Part shown: in pieces, positions 34,601 to 43,173 of the stretch
Numbering within the stretch: the stretch's first letter is position 1
Layout of the letters: each line of letters opens with the position of its first letter
Origin: Dyadobacter crusticola DSM 16708
GTDB lineage: Bacteria; Bacteroidota; Bacteroidia; Cytophagales; Spirosomataceae
Assembly: GCF_000701505.1 (NCBI RefSeq)
Contig: NZ_JNJB01000005.1
Span: 1-64,000 of the forward strand
DNA length: 64,000 bases
Direction: 5' to 3'
Notes under the pieces: generated by a model
Database searches by the model: none
What the model was told of the DNA's origin: nothing
Seen by the model: the letters and a program-made list of their open reading frames with translations, nothing else
Made by a program: the position numbers and the translations under genes

Positions 34601-35040
34601 TCCAGGCTTCGCAGGGCAATGATCTGCTGAGCTACACATTAATGGAGCTGAACCTGCTTTCGGGTATCAACAATGCAACCACAGAAGCATTGAACCGGTG
34701 GACACCAGAGAATACTAACACCAATGTACCCAAAGCAATGGCGGGCCGCACGCGCCGGGTTTCAACGCGCTGGGTGTACGACGGAAGCTTCGTCCGCCTG
34801 AAAAACCTGGCGTTAGGTTATAATTTACCAAAACCGGTACTGGAAAAGTTGAGGATCAGCAAGCTGCGGTTTTACGTAAGTGCACAGAACATTCTCACTT
34901 TTACCAAATACAAAGGCTACGATCCCGAGGTTAACTATTCTTCCGAAGGCGACACCGACGGGAACAGAAACCTGGGTCTTGACTACGCCAGCTATCCCAA
35001 TGCGAAATCCTACACAGTGGGCCTGAACATCGGTTTATAG
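31663..35040 (+). CDS. SusC/RagA-type TonB-dependent transporter with STN domain
   Basis: The protein of about 1125 residues has a signal peptide, an STN domain (KITVNVNAEELSQALKKIEK and FSAEAKPLSEVLSGILT), a carboxypeptidase-regulatory-like domain (IKGRVTDAQNSEPLPGVNIL), the SusC signature VVVGYGTVKKSDVTGSVSSV, a plug domain (ALQGRAAGVQIQANNGEPGS; IEILKDASATAIYGSRGANG) and a barrel ending SYTVGLNIGL. The STN domain is the part that signals to FecR, so substrate loading should induce this operon. The start at 31663 follows the fecR stop by 35 bp; a frame start at 31612 overlaps fecR. Confidence 0.94.
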   Translation: MNKMVQSPHCLLLLRISLLQICLAMCFFSQAIASPAGAQELLGRKITVNVNAEELSQALKKIEKQADVRFVFSSKLIQASRKISFSAEAKPLSEVLSGILTPQGLVYEVKGKNIVVKPGEKTGEASSMNITAPQQPGAAEITIKGRVTDAQNSEPLPGVNILVKGTQVGTSSDADGNYSIQVPDGNATLVFSFVGYTSHEAVVGSQTQINVSLKTDNKSLEEIVVVGYGTVKKSDVTGSVSSVKAEEITAYPALGTVQALQGRAAGVQIQANNGEPGSTFKVRVRGSSSINASSDPIYVVDGFVGGAIPPPEDIESIEILKDASATAIYGSRGANGVIMVTTKKGVSGKPKIDFNTSFSSQTEINRLDLLNASQFLSYVQEARPNVVTQGADTDWQDQIFRKGGIQNYQLSIAGGGDNVKYYVSGALYDHKGIIINSGYNRFSVTSNIDIQAAKRLKLGLNLFAQRVSRDQSKTQEGSSGLTPGVVASAFKFEPDQPIRDANGRFTVARLNDPIDNPYAIATQLENQSLTDRIQGNLYAEYSILDDLKLRVTLGATTNSGRAGTYLPGTLNDGRNIGGRATVTGTKSTLLLNENYLLYNKKIGTNHDLSVMAGYSYQTSSSERWGGTGQSFITDAVSFWNLGGSSVWQSPTSELIEWQLASLYGRITYSLADRYLFTANIRRDGSSNFSKNNKWAMFPSGAFAWKMSSEPFMQNMRAISQWKWRVSYGLTGNQAITPYQTMARFSNVYTVINGVAVNAVRPTTVANDDLTWETTKQFDIGTDVSLFNNRINLVLDYYRRVTSDLLFSVPLPQYSGYTNQLQNIGSVENKGFEITFNSRNLIGDFKWSTDLNFSINRNKVLKLPNGTDIFYNSAPGHMVGLGQTQILREGQPVGSFYGWLYNGVYQQNDSFIPGGGFEVAAGGEKFRDIDGKKDANGKLTGEPDGMLNSDDRTIIGNPHPKFTWGLNNDFSWKGFDMNVFFQASQGNDLLSYTLMELNLLSGINNATTEALNRWTPENTNTNVPKAMAGRTRRVSTRWVYDGSFVRLKNLALGYNLPKPVLEKLRISKLRFYVSAQNILTFTKYKGYDPEVNYSSEGDTDGNRNLGLDYASYPNAKSYTVGLNIGL

Positions 35041-35069
35041 TTTTTTGCCAATCCTAAAAAAAGCATTTT

Positions 35070-36587
35070 ATGAAAATATACATGAAAAAGCTGGCCATTC
35101 TGGCGCTTCCTGCCCTGCTGCTGAATTGCGCTGATCTGTCCGAAAAGCCAGTCGGACTGCTGGCTCCGGAGGCATTGTTCAAAACTCCGAAAGACGTCGA
35201 AACAGCCATTTCAGGCGCTTACGGCTGGATCGCCTCCGAGCGGCTTTACGGCCGGCAATTCGTGTCAGCGCTGTCGTTGCGCGATGATATGTGCGATATC
35301 GGCGACCGTGGCACGCCCGCTGAAAGGCAGCAGGTCAATGACTTCAATATGGACGACAACAACAACATGGTCAACCAGTTCTGGCCATATTGGTACCAGG
35401 TAATCAGCGCGACGAATGCGGCTATCGCGGGTGCCCAGCAGCTGGGATTACCTGAGGCAGAAATCAATCCACTGGTCGCAGAGGCGCGGTTCGTACGTGC
35501 ATTTTCCTATTTTCACCTGGTTCGCGTGTTCGGAGATGTGCCTTACATTGATTTCTTTATTACCAATCCGGCTGCCGTAAAGCAGTTGACGCGCACACCC
35601 GCAGCAACGGTTTACGCCGGTATCCTGGCTGATTTCGAGTTTGCCAAACAGAACCTGCCTGATCAGCAGCCTGCCAATGTGCGCAGTCGCCCCACAAAGG
35701 GAACTGCTGCTGCTTACCTCGCCTCCGTGCATCTTACATTGCAGGATTATGCCAAAGCGTACGCGGAAGCAAAGTGGGTAATCGATAATAAAGACAAATT
35801 TGGATACGCACTGGAAGAAGATTTTCAGACACTTTTCCGTGCACCCCAGGCAAATAACCTGAAAGAGCACATATTTGCCATTGATTTCCTAGGATTACAG
35901 TCGGGCGATGGTGGGGCGAATGATGATATTATGGCGCCGATGACGGGAGTACGTGGAGGCGATGCCCCAAGAAGTGGCTGGAGTGTTATCGTACCATCCC
36001 AAAAAGTGTTCGATACTTGGGACCCGCACGACTACCGGAAAGAGGTTAGCTTCGATGATTCGCTCCTGGTGGGCGGTAAATTGGTACCATATACCCAGTT
36101 TGCAAATACCAAAAGACCACACATTGCCAAGTATGCCCGTTTTGCAGGTACCTCCAATGCAGAAGGCCGCGATTCCGACCACAACTATTCGGCAATGCGG
36201 TACGCGGAAATCCTGCTGATCGCGGCGGAAGCAGCGGCGGAAGTGAATGGACCTACTGCCGAGGCAATCGGGTATGTCAACGAAGTGCGCGCCAGGGCAC
36301 GCAACTGGGCTGGCAAGCCTTCCGCCTTTCCGGCAAATGTGGCACCAGGACTCAGCAAGCAGGCTTTTATCGATCTCGTACTGGAAGAACGTCGGCTTGA
36401 ACTCGCATTTGAGTACAAAAGGTGGTACGATATCCAGCGCCGGAAGCTGGGTGATGTGGTATTTAAAGGTGCCAATTCACTTGAACCGCATCCCAATTTC
36501 AGTGCGGCACGAGACTATCTGATGCCGATACCCCGTGTGGAGCTACAGGTAAACCCCAACCTGGCACCGCAAAATCCGGGATACTGA
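35070..36587 (+). CDS. SusD/RagB-family nutrient-binding lipoprotein
   Basis: The 505-residue protein forms the lid of the SusCD transporter. It has a lipobox (LALPALLLNCADL) and SusD landmarks: ALFKTPKDVETAISGAYGWI near the N-terminus, EARFVRAFSYFHLVRVFGDV, helical TPR-like repeats, RYAEILLIAAEAAAEVNG and LVLEERRLELAFEYKRWYDI, and the ending IPRVELQVNPNLAPQNPGY. It follows susC by 29 bp. No carbohydrate-active enzyme follows; a terminator closes the operon. The substrate is unknown. An ATG four codons in (35082) is an equally good start. Confidence 0.93.
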   Translation: MKIYMKKLAILALPALLLNCADLSEKPVGLLAPEALFKTPKDVETAISGAYGWIASERLYGRQFVSALSLRDDMCDIGDRGTPAERQQVNDFNMDDNNNMVNQFWPYWYQVISATNAAIAGAQQLGLPEAEINPLVAEARFVRAFSYFHLVRVFGDVPYIDFFITNPAAVKQLTRTPAATVYAGILADFEFAKQNLPDQQPANVRSRPTKGTAAAYLASVHLTLQDYAKAYAEAKWVIDNKDKFGYALEEDFQTLFRAPQANNLKEHIFAIDFLGLQSGDGGANDDIMAPMTGVRGGDAPRSGWSVIVPSQKVFDTWDPHDYRKEVSFDDSLLVGGKLVPYTQFANTKRPHIAKYARFAGTSNAEGRDSDHNYSAMRYAEILLIAAEAAAEVNGPTAEAIGYVNEVRARARNWAGKPSAFPANVAPGLSKQAFIDLVLEERRLELAFEYKRWYDIQRRKLGDVVFKGANSLEPHPNFSAARDYLMPIPRVELQVNPNLAPQNPGY

Positions 36588-36605
36588 CATTTAGTACTTA
36601 TATGC

Positions 36606-36647
36606 AAAAAAGCGAAGCTGGCCTAATGTGGCCAGCTTCGCTTTTTT
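36606..36647. terminator. Strong bidirectional terminator
   Basis: A perfect 18 bp stem (36606-36623 with 36630-36647, core AGCGAAGCTGGCC) has A and T runs at its ends and a 6 base loop. It separates the convergent susD and DUF892 genes. Confidence 0.9.
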
Positions 36648-36669
36648 GTATTCAAATGAATATTGCTTC

Positions 36670-37215
36670 TTATTCAGCAGAAGCTTGCTCGTTCACATAG
36701 CTTTCTGCAAGTTCGGTAAGGATGTGATCTGTTTCACCTTCCTGATCCAGCGTTTGTTGCAAAAGAGTTGCTGCATCTTCGAAGCCCAGCGTTCTTGCGA
36801 TGTTACGGAGCGTACCGTAAGATGCGATTTCGTAGTGCTCTACTTTTTGTGCTGCCATGATCAAGCCGCAGTCACGCACCATTGTGCCTTTTTCTGTGCT
36901 CTCGATGATTTCGTTAGCCTCTTCAATCAAGCCTTCCATTGCAGCACATTTTTTAGCCTGTGCCTTTTCGCCGATGATTTCAAATACCTGTTCAACAGTC
37001 TTGATTTGCTCTTCGGTTTGTGTGGTATGCAGCTCGAATGCAGATTTAAGCTCTTCTGAAGTTGCGTTCTTAGCCAGTTTCACCAATGCTTTCGCAAGGT
37101 TTTTCTCTGCCCAATAGATATCTTTCAGGCCGTCTACGAACAATTCTTTCAATTTTTCACCATCTGCTTCGGTGATCTGCTTGCTTGCTTTCGATGCACT
37201 TTTCTTGGTTGCCAT
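36670..37215 (-). CDS. DUF892/YciF-type ferritin-like stress protein
   Basis: From the ATG at 37215 the protein has 181 residues: a Lys/Ala/Ser-rich tail (MATKKSASKASKQITEADGE) and a four-helix ferritin-like bundle. The helices carry the glutamates of a diiron site: LKDIYWAEKNLAKALVKLA, ELKSAFELHTTQTEEQIKTV, KVEHYEIASYGTLRNIARTL and TLDQEGETDHILTELAE. YciE/YciF relatives are induced by osmotic and general stress. A TTG ten codons upstream could add ten residues. It is divergent from a zinc alcohol dehydrogenase, a pairing that fits a stress locus. Confidence 0.9.
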   Translation of the reverse strand: MATKKSASKASKQITEADGEKLKELFVDGLKDIYWAEKNLAKALVKLAKNATSEELKSAFELHTTQTEEQIKTVEQVFEIIGEKAQAKKCAAMEGLIEEANEIIESTEKGTMVRDCGLIMAAQKVEHYEIASYGTLRNIARTLGFEDAATLLQQTLDQEGETDHILTELAESYVNEQASAE

Positions 37216-37403
37216 CTTGGTTGTGGTTTTAGTTGTGGTATTCAATATCGTTGTCGCCCCATTTAAAAAAGTCGTTCCAGCCCGTGGCGCACTCCCAACG
37301 GCTCACCGGTGGCATATTAATACCCGAGGGCGCGCTGGAATAGTTTTTTAAGTACCCGGCCGTTTCACATGTTCAACATCATCAACCAATTAACGGTAAA
37401 ACT

Positions 37404-38561
37404 ATGTTAGCAATGAATTATAGAGGCCCGTACCGGGTCAGAGCTGATCGCAGTAAACCGATGCCCAAAATTGAGCATTCCGGTGACGCGATCGTTCGGG
37501 TTACACGCTCCTGTATCTGCGGGTCCGACCTTCACTTGTACCATGGGCTCGTGCCTGACACCCGGGTAGGAACCACATTTGGTCACGAGTTCATCGGGGT
37601 TGTAGAAGAGATCGGCGATTCAGTTCAAAACCTGAAAGTGGGCGACAACGTGCTGGTTCCATTCAACATTGCTTGCGGTAAATGCGTGTTCTGTGAGCAG
37701 GGACTTTTTGGTAACTGTCACGAGTCAAACCCGGAAGCTACTGCTGTGGGCGGGATCTTCGGATATTCACACACTGCCGGCGGTTTCGATGGCGGACAGG
37801 CAGAATACGTGCGTGTACCTTACGCTGACGTAGGCCCGATGATCATTCCTGACGATATGGACCATGACGACGCAGTATTATTGACTGACGTATTCCCAAC
37901 CGGCTACCAGGCTGCTGAAATGGGCGGGATCAAGCCCGGGGATACAGTAGTTGTGTTTGGTGCGGGACCTGTGGGAATCATGGCGGCGAAATCAGCCTGG
38001 CTCTTCGGCGCGGGAAGGGTAATCGTGATAGACCACCTGGAATACCGGCTCGAATTCGTGAAAAACTATGCGCAATGCGAAGTGTACAACTTCCGCTCGC
38101 TGGGAGATGTAGTATTGTTTCTTAAGAAAACAACCGACTGGATGGGCGCAGATGTTTGTATCGATGCCGTGGGCTGCGAAGCTGCAGGGGACGCCATGCA
38201 GACCATTACCGGACGTAAGCTGATGCTGCAATCCGGCTCTGCTACGGCACTGCATTGGGCGATCAATTCCGTTAAAAAAGGAGGTATCGTATCTATCGTC
38301 GGTGTGTACGGACCAACCGGAAACCTGATCCCGATCGGAAACGTGGTGAACAAGGGGATCACAATCCGCGCCAACCAGGCTTCTGTGAAAAGGCTGCTAC
38401 CTAAGCTGATCGAGCACATTCAGTCAGGCAGGGTTAGTCCGAAAGACATTATCACCCACCGCATTCCGCTGGAAGAAGTTTCGGATGCTTACCACATTTT
38501 TTCAGCCAAACTGGACAATTGCATTAAGCCAATCCTTATACCACCATCAGCAAGAAAATAA
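37404..38561 (+). CDS. Zinc-dependent alcohol/formaldehyde-dehydrogenase-like MDR enzyme
   Basis: The 385-residue protein has the catalytic zinc residues in CICGSDLHLYHG and FGHEFIGVVEEIGD, and a structural zinc site CGKCVFCEQGLFGNC. The nucleotide-binding motif is VVVFGAGPVGIMAAKSAWLF. It resembles glutathione-independent formaldehyde dehydrogenase-like enzymes, with the long insert after the structural zinc (ESNPEATAVGGIFGYSHTAG). The substrate is unproven. The next gene starts 8 bp downstream and is presumably co-transcribed. Confidence 0.9.
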   Translation: MLAMNYRGPYRVRADRSKPMPKIEHSGDAIVRVTRSCICGSDLHLYHGLVPDTRVGTTFGHEFIGVVEEIGDSVQNLKVGDNVLVPFNIACGKCVFCEQGLFGNCHESNPEATAVGGIFGYSHTAGGFDGGQAEYVRVPYADVGPMIIPDDMDHDDAVLLTDVFPTGYQAAEMGGIKPGDTVVVFGAGPVGIMAAKSAWLFGAGRVIVIDHLEYRLEFVKNYAQCEVYNFRSLGDVVLFLKKTTDWMGADVCIDAVGCEAAGDAMQTITGRKLMLQSGSATALHWAINSVKKGGIVSIVGVYGPTGNLIPIGNVVNKGITIRANQASVKRLLPKLIEHIQSGRVSPKDIITHRIPLEEVSDAYHIFSAKLDNCIKPILIPPSARK

Positions 38562-38569
38562 TTAGCAAT

Positions 38570-39052
38570 ATGAAAAAGACAGCACAAGATTATAGTCACA
38601 TTAATGGTTGGGGAATTGATTCCGATCCGCTGGACGTGCCGGCTTACCCAATGAAAAGAAGGACTGAAAATGATAACAAAGGCATGATCTGGGAGCGGCC
38701 GCCACAGCAGCCGGAACTTGTGGAGGTGCTACATTCCAACGAGCGCCCCGGGCTCACTGCCGTGTTCGGAACACCCAATCCGCCGAAAGGTTTAAGCGGC
38801 AAAATCCGCCGTTATGCATTCACTTTCAGCGAATCGATGATCAGGCACTGGCTGTTGCTGCTCCTGGCCGACCGCGTCAATATGATCGAGGGCATACACG
38901 AGGATATCAACAAGGGACATTTCCCCGACGTATTCTCAGAGCTCGGCGGTAAGTCAGAGTTGAAATACAATAAAGTGGGATTCACACGGAAAATCGCTTT
39001 GGGAGCTGGGATTGCAGTACTTGCAATCGCATTCCTGCGTACGCGCCGGTAG
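38570..39052 (+). CDS. Hypothetical protein with C-terminal membrane segment
   Basis: The 160-residue protein starts MKKTAQDYSHINGWGIDSDP, a proline-rich soluble region follows (DPLDVPAYPMKRRTENDNKG, ERPPQQPELVEVL, ERPGLTAVFGTPNPPKGLSG), then RYAFTFSESMIRHWLLLLLA, a second helix and a C-terminal anchor (KIALGAGIAVLAIAFLRTRR). I do not know its function, but proteins of this shape recur in Bacteroidota stress clusters. It lies 8 bp after the zinc dehydrogenase and ends before a terminator, so the two form an operon. Confidence 0.75.
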   Translation: MKKTAQDYSHINGWGIDSDPLDVPAYPMKRRTENDNKGMIWERPPQQPELVEVLHSNERPGLTAVFGTPNPPKGLSGKIRRYAFTFSESMIRHWLLLLLADRVNMIEGIHEDINKGHFPDVFSELGGKSELKYNKVGFTRKIALGAGIAVLAIAFLRTRR

Positions 39053-39078
39053 TTGCCTGCTTACATTTGGTTCTATAT

Positions 39079-39120
39079 AAAAAGACCCGCTTGCGGCAAA
39101 TGCTACAGGCGGGTCTTTTT
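39079..39120. terminator. Bidirectional hairpin terminator
   Basis: AAAAAGACCCGC (39079-39090) pairs with GCGGGTCTTTTT (39109-39120). It separates convergent genes. Confidence 0.85.
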
Positions 39121-39135
39121 ATTTGCTCTTCTCAA

Positions 39136-40713
39136 TTAAACCTCGCTTTGTGACCCGATCGGGACTTGTTCCAGATCAAGGCGGGTCGGGCCTGTGAGCA
39201 CCTGCCCGTGCGCATTGAAGCGCCCGCCGTGGCAGGGACAATCCCAGCTTTTCTCAGATCCATTCCACTTTACGATACAGCCCGTGTGAGTACAAACGGG
39301 ATCAAGTGCATGCACCTGTCCTTTGGAGTCCTTGTAAATCGCCAGCTTTTGACCATCATACTCCACGATATCACCGGAATCGATTGCGAGCTGCGCCACA
39401 GAGTCGATCTTGTCGATGCCGATACGGTCTGCGACAAAGCGGTTTGCTACGTCGGCATTTTCTTTAATAAATTCGGTAAATCCGGCAATCGGCTTAATCC
39501 TGCCCGGATCGAAAAGATCTTTAAACTCGCTGTCCCCGCGCATGATCAGATCGCTTACTACGATCGCCGCCACAGTGCCCAGAATGATCCCGTTCCCGTT
39601 GTATCCCGTCGCTGCGTAAATGCCCTTCGATGCACCAGGTAAGTGCCCGATGTAAGGAAGCCCGTCAGTAGGCACATAAAACTGCGCCGACCATTTGGAA
39701 GATACTTCCGCCACCTCGTAGCAGGATTTGGTGAAGTTAATGAGATCTTCAAAAGACTGCTCCGGATCCCCGTGACCTGTTTTGTGGTCGTGCCCGCCAA
39801 CTATCAGGTATTTCTGTCCGTCCACCTCATGAGTTCTGAAGTAGTGATATGGATCTTTCAAATCATAGACGAGCGCATCCGGATAAGCATCGTCCCGAAG
39901 CGTTGCGGCGATTACGTAGCTGCGGTAAGGCGCATTACGGAAGTGCAGCAAATTCACTCCGCCCGGCGGAATGTGCGTCGCGTAAAAAACCGCATTTGCC
40001 TTGATCTCCTTGTCAGGCGACTTCGCAGTATGTACCTCATCTTCGGTGGAAATTTCTTCTATCCGTGTGTTTTCCAGCACTACCCCGCCCAGCGATACAA
40101 ACTCCCTTTGCAGCGCCAGAATGTATTTTAATGGATGAAATTGGGCCTGGTGGTCGTATTCGAGCGCTTTCAGGTATGGCTGCGGCGCAGGTGCATTTTG
40201 GGTAACTTCCACCTGCACGCCAGCGCGTAAGGTGCTTTCCAGCATATCGTCCAGCTCTTTTACCTCATCTTCTGTTTGCGCATATACATAAGCCTTCTTG
40301 CGCTCATATTCGCACTCGATCTCATACTTGTCTACCAGCTCAGTAATCAGGCTCACGGACTGTGATATCGATTTGGCAAACTGTTTCGAAGCTTCCTCGC
40401 TGAATGCGCTCTCGACTTCGGCATAAGTGCTATCCGCAAACGTATTGATGTGTGCAGTAGTACCGCCGGTGGTACCGTAACCTGCGTGATGCGCGTCGGC
40501 AATAATGCATTTACGTCCGGCGCGCTGCAGCAGCAATGCGGCGGTAATTCCCGTAATGCCCGCTCCCACGATTAATGCGTCGTAGACGAAAGAGGGATCA
40601 AAAGTGCCATTCTGGTTCCCCAGATGCATATTTCTTTGCCATAAACTTACATTGTGCCCGTCCCGGGTTACAGCGCGCTCACTTCCGAAATGCTGGTTTT
40701 GTTGATTTTCCAT
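39136..40713 (-). CDS. FAD-dependent oxidoreductase fused to a Rieske [2Fe-2S] domain
   Basis: The 525-residue protein has a DAO-type FAD domain (ALIVGAGITGITAALLLQRA, then HAGYGTTGGTTAHI; C-terminal DGLPYIGHLPGASKGIYAATGYNG). A C-terminal Rieske domain (about 430-525) has ligands CTHTGC (Cys474, His476) and CPCHGGRF (Cys492, His495), with the extra cysteines able to form a disulfide. Such fusions are widespread in soil bacteria; the substrate is not established. It is on the minus strand, 56 bp downstream of the sorbosone-dehydrogenase-like gene. Confidence 0.9.
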   Translation of the reverse strand: MENQQNQHFGSERAVTRDGHNVSLWQRNMHLGNQNGTFDPSFVYDALIVGAGITGITAALLLQRAGRKCIIADAHHAGYGTTGGTTAHINTFADSTYAEVESAFSEEASKQFAKSISQSVSLITELVDKYEIECEYERKKAYVYAQTEDEVKELDDMLESTLRAGVQVEVTQNAPAPQPYLKALEYDHQAQFHPLKYILALQREFVSLGGVVLENTRIEEISTEDEVHTAKSPDKEIKANAVFYATHIPPGGVNLLHFRNAPYRSYVIAATLRDDAYPDALVYDLKDPYHYFRTHEVDGQKYLIVGGHDHKTGHGDPEQSFEDLINFTKSCYEVAEVSSKWSAQFYVPTDGLPYIGHLPGASKGIYAATGYNGNGIILGTVAAIVVSDLIMRGDSEFKDLFDPGRIKPIAGFTEFIKENADVANRFVADRIGIDKIDSVAQLAIDSGDIVEYDGQKLAIYKDSKGQVHALDPVCTHTGCIVKWNGSEKSWDCPCHGGRFNAHGQVLTGPTRLDLEQVPIGSQSEV

Positions 40714-40769
40714 TTGAATACAGTCGTGTTTGGTGTTAATTCAAAGTGGCGTTCAGTCGCTACTTTGTT

Positions 40770-42005
40770 TTATTTATAAGATACCCTGTAAACTACCCCG
40801 TTCGTATCGTCGGAGAAGAGCAGGGATCCGTCTTTGTGAATGGTTACGCCCACAAGCCGGCCGAAATGTGCGCGGTTGTTGTTGACGATGAAGCCAGTCA
40901 CAAAATCATCGAAGCGTACAGGTTTGCCGTTTTCAAAATGCATTCGAACTATCTTGTACCCCACCGGAGAACTTCTGTTCCACGATCCGCGCATTGCTAC
41001 GAAAGCATCGTTCTTGTACTCCCCCGGAAACATGGCACCAGTATAAAATGCCATTCCCATCGGGGCCGAATGTGCCTGGTAGGTCATCGCAGGCAAGGTG
41101 GTTTTGGCGAGATACTGCTTGTAAGTAGTGTCGCCCTGCGGCCTGTCGCCCGGGTTGTATTTGCCTTCTCCATAAATGTAAGGCCAGCCATAATCTGCGC
41201 CCTGCTTGATCAGGTTAACTTCCTCTTTTTGCTCATCATCGCCCAGCCAGTCGATTCCATGGTCCATTCCCCAGAGTTCGCTGGTTTCAGGATGCCAGCC
41301 AAAACCGATCGTATTTCTCAAACCTTTGGCAAAAATCTTCCGGTTAGACCCGTCTTCATCAGCGCGGAGAATAGTCGCATTTTCAGGATTAGGTTCCGGG
41401 CAGGAATTACAAGTACTGCCCACCGTGAGGTACATTTTATTGTCGGGACCGAATGCAATCGTACGGTTGGGGTGCTGACCGCCGTCGGGAAGATCATTGA
41501 TCAGCATTGTAGGCTGGCCAAGTGTCCCGTCAGCGTTAATATCAGCTACATACACTTCCTTCACAGCCACCATATACATTTTTCCATTATGAACAGAAAG
41601 GCCGTGCACCTGCTTGATGTTCGCTACCGTTTTCTTGTCATCGGCAGTCCCGTCATTGTTTGCATCAGTAAGCATGATCACAATCCCTGCTTCCCGGTCG
41701 GTAGCATAGACGTGGCCATTGTGCGCAATCAGGATCCTCGGCTTACCCAGCCCCTCGGCAAACTTGTTGATCGTAAAACCGGCCGGTACTCTCAGTTGTG
41801 CCACGTTTGCGTCTGTCGGCTTTTGAACTGCCGGGTAAAACACATAACCTTCGATCTGGGTAGAAGTTGGTTCTTCATCTGTTTCCGGAATAAAAGCATC
41901 CCAGAAATTATCGTCTTCTTTGCAACCAAAAACGAGCGTGCCGCAAACCGCCATTAATACCGGAGCTCTCCGCAACGTTTTCCAAAAGCCATAATGGTTT
42001 TTCAT
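40770..42005 (-). CDS. Glucose/sorbosone dehydrogenase-like beta-propeller lipoprotein
   Basis: The 411-residue protein has a lipoprotein signal (PVLMAVCGTLVFGCKEDDN) and a six-bladed propeller of the PQQ-dependent aldose/sorbosone dehydrogenase type: LRVPAGFTINKFAEGLGKPR, QHPNRTIAFGPDNKMYLTVG, ILRADEDGSNRKIFAKGLRN, GFGWHPETSELWGMDHGIDW, LIKQGADYGWPYIYGEGKYN and APMGMAFYTG. It probably oxidises a sugar or aldehyde in the periplasm or at the surface; PQQ dependence is inferred from the family. No PQQ synthesis genes are in the window. Confidence 0.85.
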   Translation of the reverse strand: MKNHYGFWKTLRRAPVLMAVCGTLVFGCKEDDNFWDAFIPETDEEPTSTQIEGYVFYPAVQKPTDANVAQLRVPAGFTINKFAEGLGKPRILIAHNGHVYATDREAGIVIMLTDANNDGTADDKKTVANIKQVHGLSVHNGKMYMVAVKEVYVADINADGTLGQPTMLINDLPDGGQHPNRTIAFGPDNKMYLTVGSTCNSCPEPNPENATILRADEDGSNRKIFAKGLRNTIGFGWHPETSELWGMDHGIDWLGDDEQKEEVNLIKQGADYGWPYIYGEGKYNPGDRPQGDTTYKQYLAKTTLPAMTYQAHSAPMGMAFYTGAMFPGEYKNDAFVAMRGSWNRSSPVGYKIVRMHFENGKPVRFDDFVTGFIVNNNRAHFGRLVGVTIHKDGSLLFSDDTNGVVYRVSYK

Positions 42006-42173
42006 GATAGGTGATCTTTAGTTTTGATGAATTTTTGTGTTCAATGAAGAAAGGAAGAATGCGACGGCTAAAAAGCTGTGCCAGGATGCGTATAGTAATC
42101 CGGTCCAGTGAAGCTGAACCTACTGTTATTTAAATCTGCCAGGGGCTGCGGCCGGTACTATTAAAATTGAAAT

Positions 42174-43082
42174 ATGATTGCATTGAAAACCGTGGACTAC
42201 CGGCTATTGGTAGTGTATACCGTCGGACAGAAGCTCAGCTTCACCAAAGCCGCGCTGGAACTGAACATCACCCAGCCCGCCGTGACCAAGCACGTGCGCG
42301 AAATGGAGCAGCAGCTGAATTGCCGCCTTTTTACCAGGAATGGCAACACGATCGGGCTTACTACAGAAGGCGCATTGTTTCTCAGGTACGCGGGGAAAAT
42401 CATTCAGCTTTCGCGTGAAATGGAATCTGAAATCGCGCAGGTGGCGCATGCGCATGGCGGCGCGATCCGCATCGGAGCGAGCACGACTGTCGCGCAGACG
42501 ATACTTCCTAAGCTGCTGGCGCTCTTCAAGAAAAGCTACCCGAACCTTTCTTTCACATTCATCCAGGGCAACACCGACCTTATAACCAAACACATACTGG
42601 ACGAGACAGTCGATATCGCGATCGTGGAAGGCGCAGGTTTTCATGCGCAGATCAGCTACACACCCTTCGTGAAAGACGAGATCGTGCTTGTTACACAAAC
42701 CAAAGGCAAGTATGCCAAATGGGGCGAGATCAGTCTGAAACAGCTGGCAAGCATTCCCCTGGTACTCCGGGAGGCTGGCTCCGGAACTTTGGACGTGCTC
42801 CGGAAAGCGCTGACAAAAGCAGGTCTCGCGTTCAGTGATCTCACGATTGAGATCGAGCTCGAAAGCAGTATTGCGATCAAGCAGTACCTGCTGCATTCAC
42901 AAACAGCCGCGTTCCTGTCCGTCCAGTCGGTGGTAAATGAGCTGAAATACAACGAGCTGACGATCCTGGACATCAAAGGCCTGGAAATTTACCGCGATTT
43001 TCAGTTTATACATCTTCATGGAAAAACGTCGGCACTCAGTGAGCTTTTCATGCGTTTTTGCAAAAGTCATTATAACATCTAG
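42174..43082 (+). CDS. LysR-family transcriptional regulator
   Basis: The 302-residue protein has the N-terminal winged HTH (LLVVYTVGQKLSFTKAALEL; ITQPAVTKHVREMEQQLNCR; LFTRNGNTIGLTTEGALFL) and a periplasmic-binding-protein-like effector domain (RIGASTTVAQTILPKLLALF; FIQGNTDLITKHILDETVDI). It lies 91 bp upstream of the ferredoxin reductase on the same strand and divergent from the propeller lipoprotein, so either could be its target. The effector is unknown. Confidence 0.92.
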   Translation: MIALKTVDYRLLVVYTVGQKLSFTKAALELNITQPAVTKHVREMEQQLNCRLFTRNGNTIGLTTEGALFLRYAGKIIQLSREMESEIAQVAHAHGGAIRIGASTTVAQTILPKLLALFKKSYPNLSFTFIQGNTDLITKHILDETVDIAIVEGAGFHAQISYTPFVKDEIVLVTQTKGKYAKWGEISLKQLASIPLVLREAGSGTLDVLRKALTKAGLAFSDLTIEIELESSIAIKQYLLHSQTAAFLSVQSVVNELKYNELTILDIKGLEIYRDFQFIHLHGKTSALSELFMRFCKSHYNI

Positions 43083-43173
43083 TTATATAGAATAACAAAT
43101 CTTCATTGGCCTTTGGCAGTGGAATGTGGCAGTTTTGCATTGGACTAACCAATGCACATTTAGCCATTATAAA

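Noticed and set aside
37260..37345. Short inverted repeat TTCCAGC/GCTGGAA between DUF892 and alcohol dehydrogenase genes
   Set aside because: Arms are only 7 bp and far apart; no consistent stem or operator pattern.
40746..41957. 403-residue open frame on the plus strand
   Set aside because: It is wholly antisense to the sorbosone-dehydrogenase-like gene, which has a lipobox and the full set of propeller motifs; the plus frame has no domain.
42204..42896. 230-residue open frame on the minus strand
   Set aside because: Antisense to the LysR regulator with canonical HTH; composition is that of a shadow frame.
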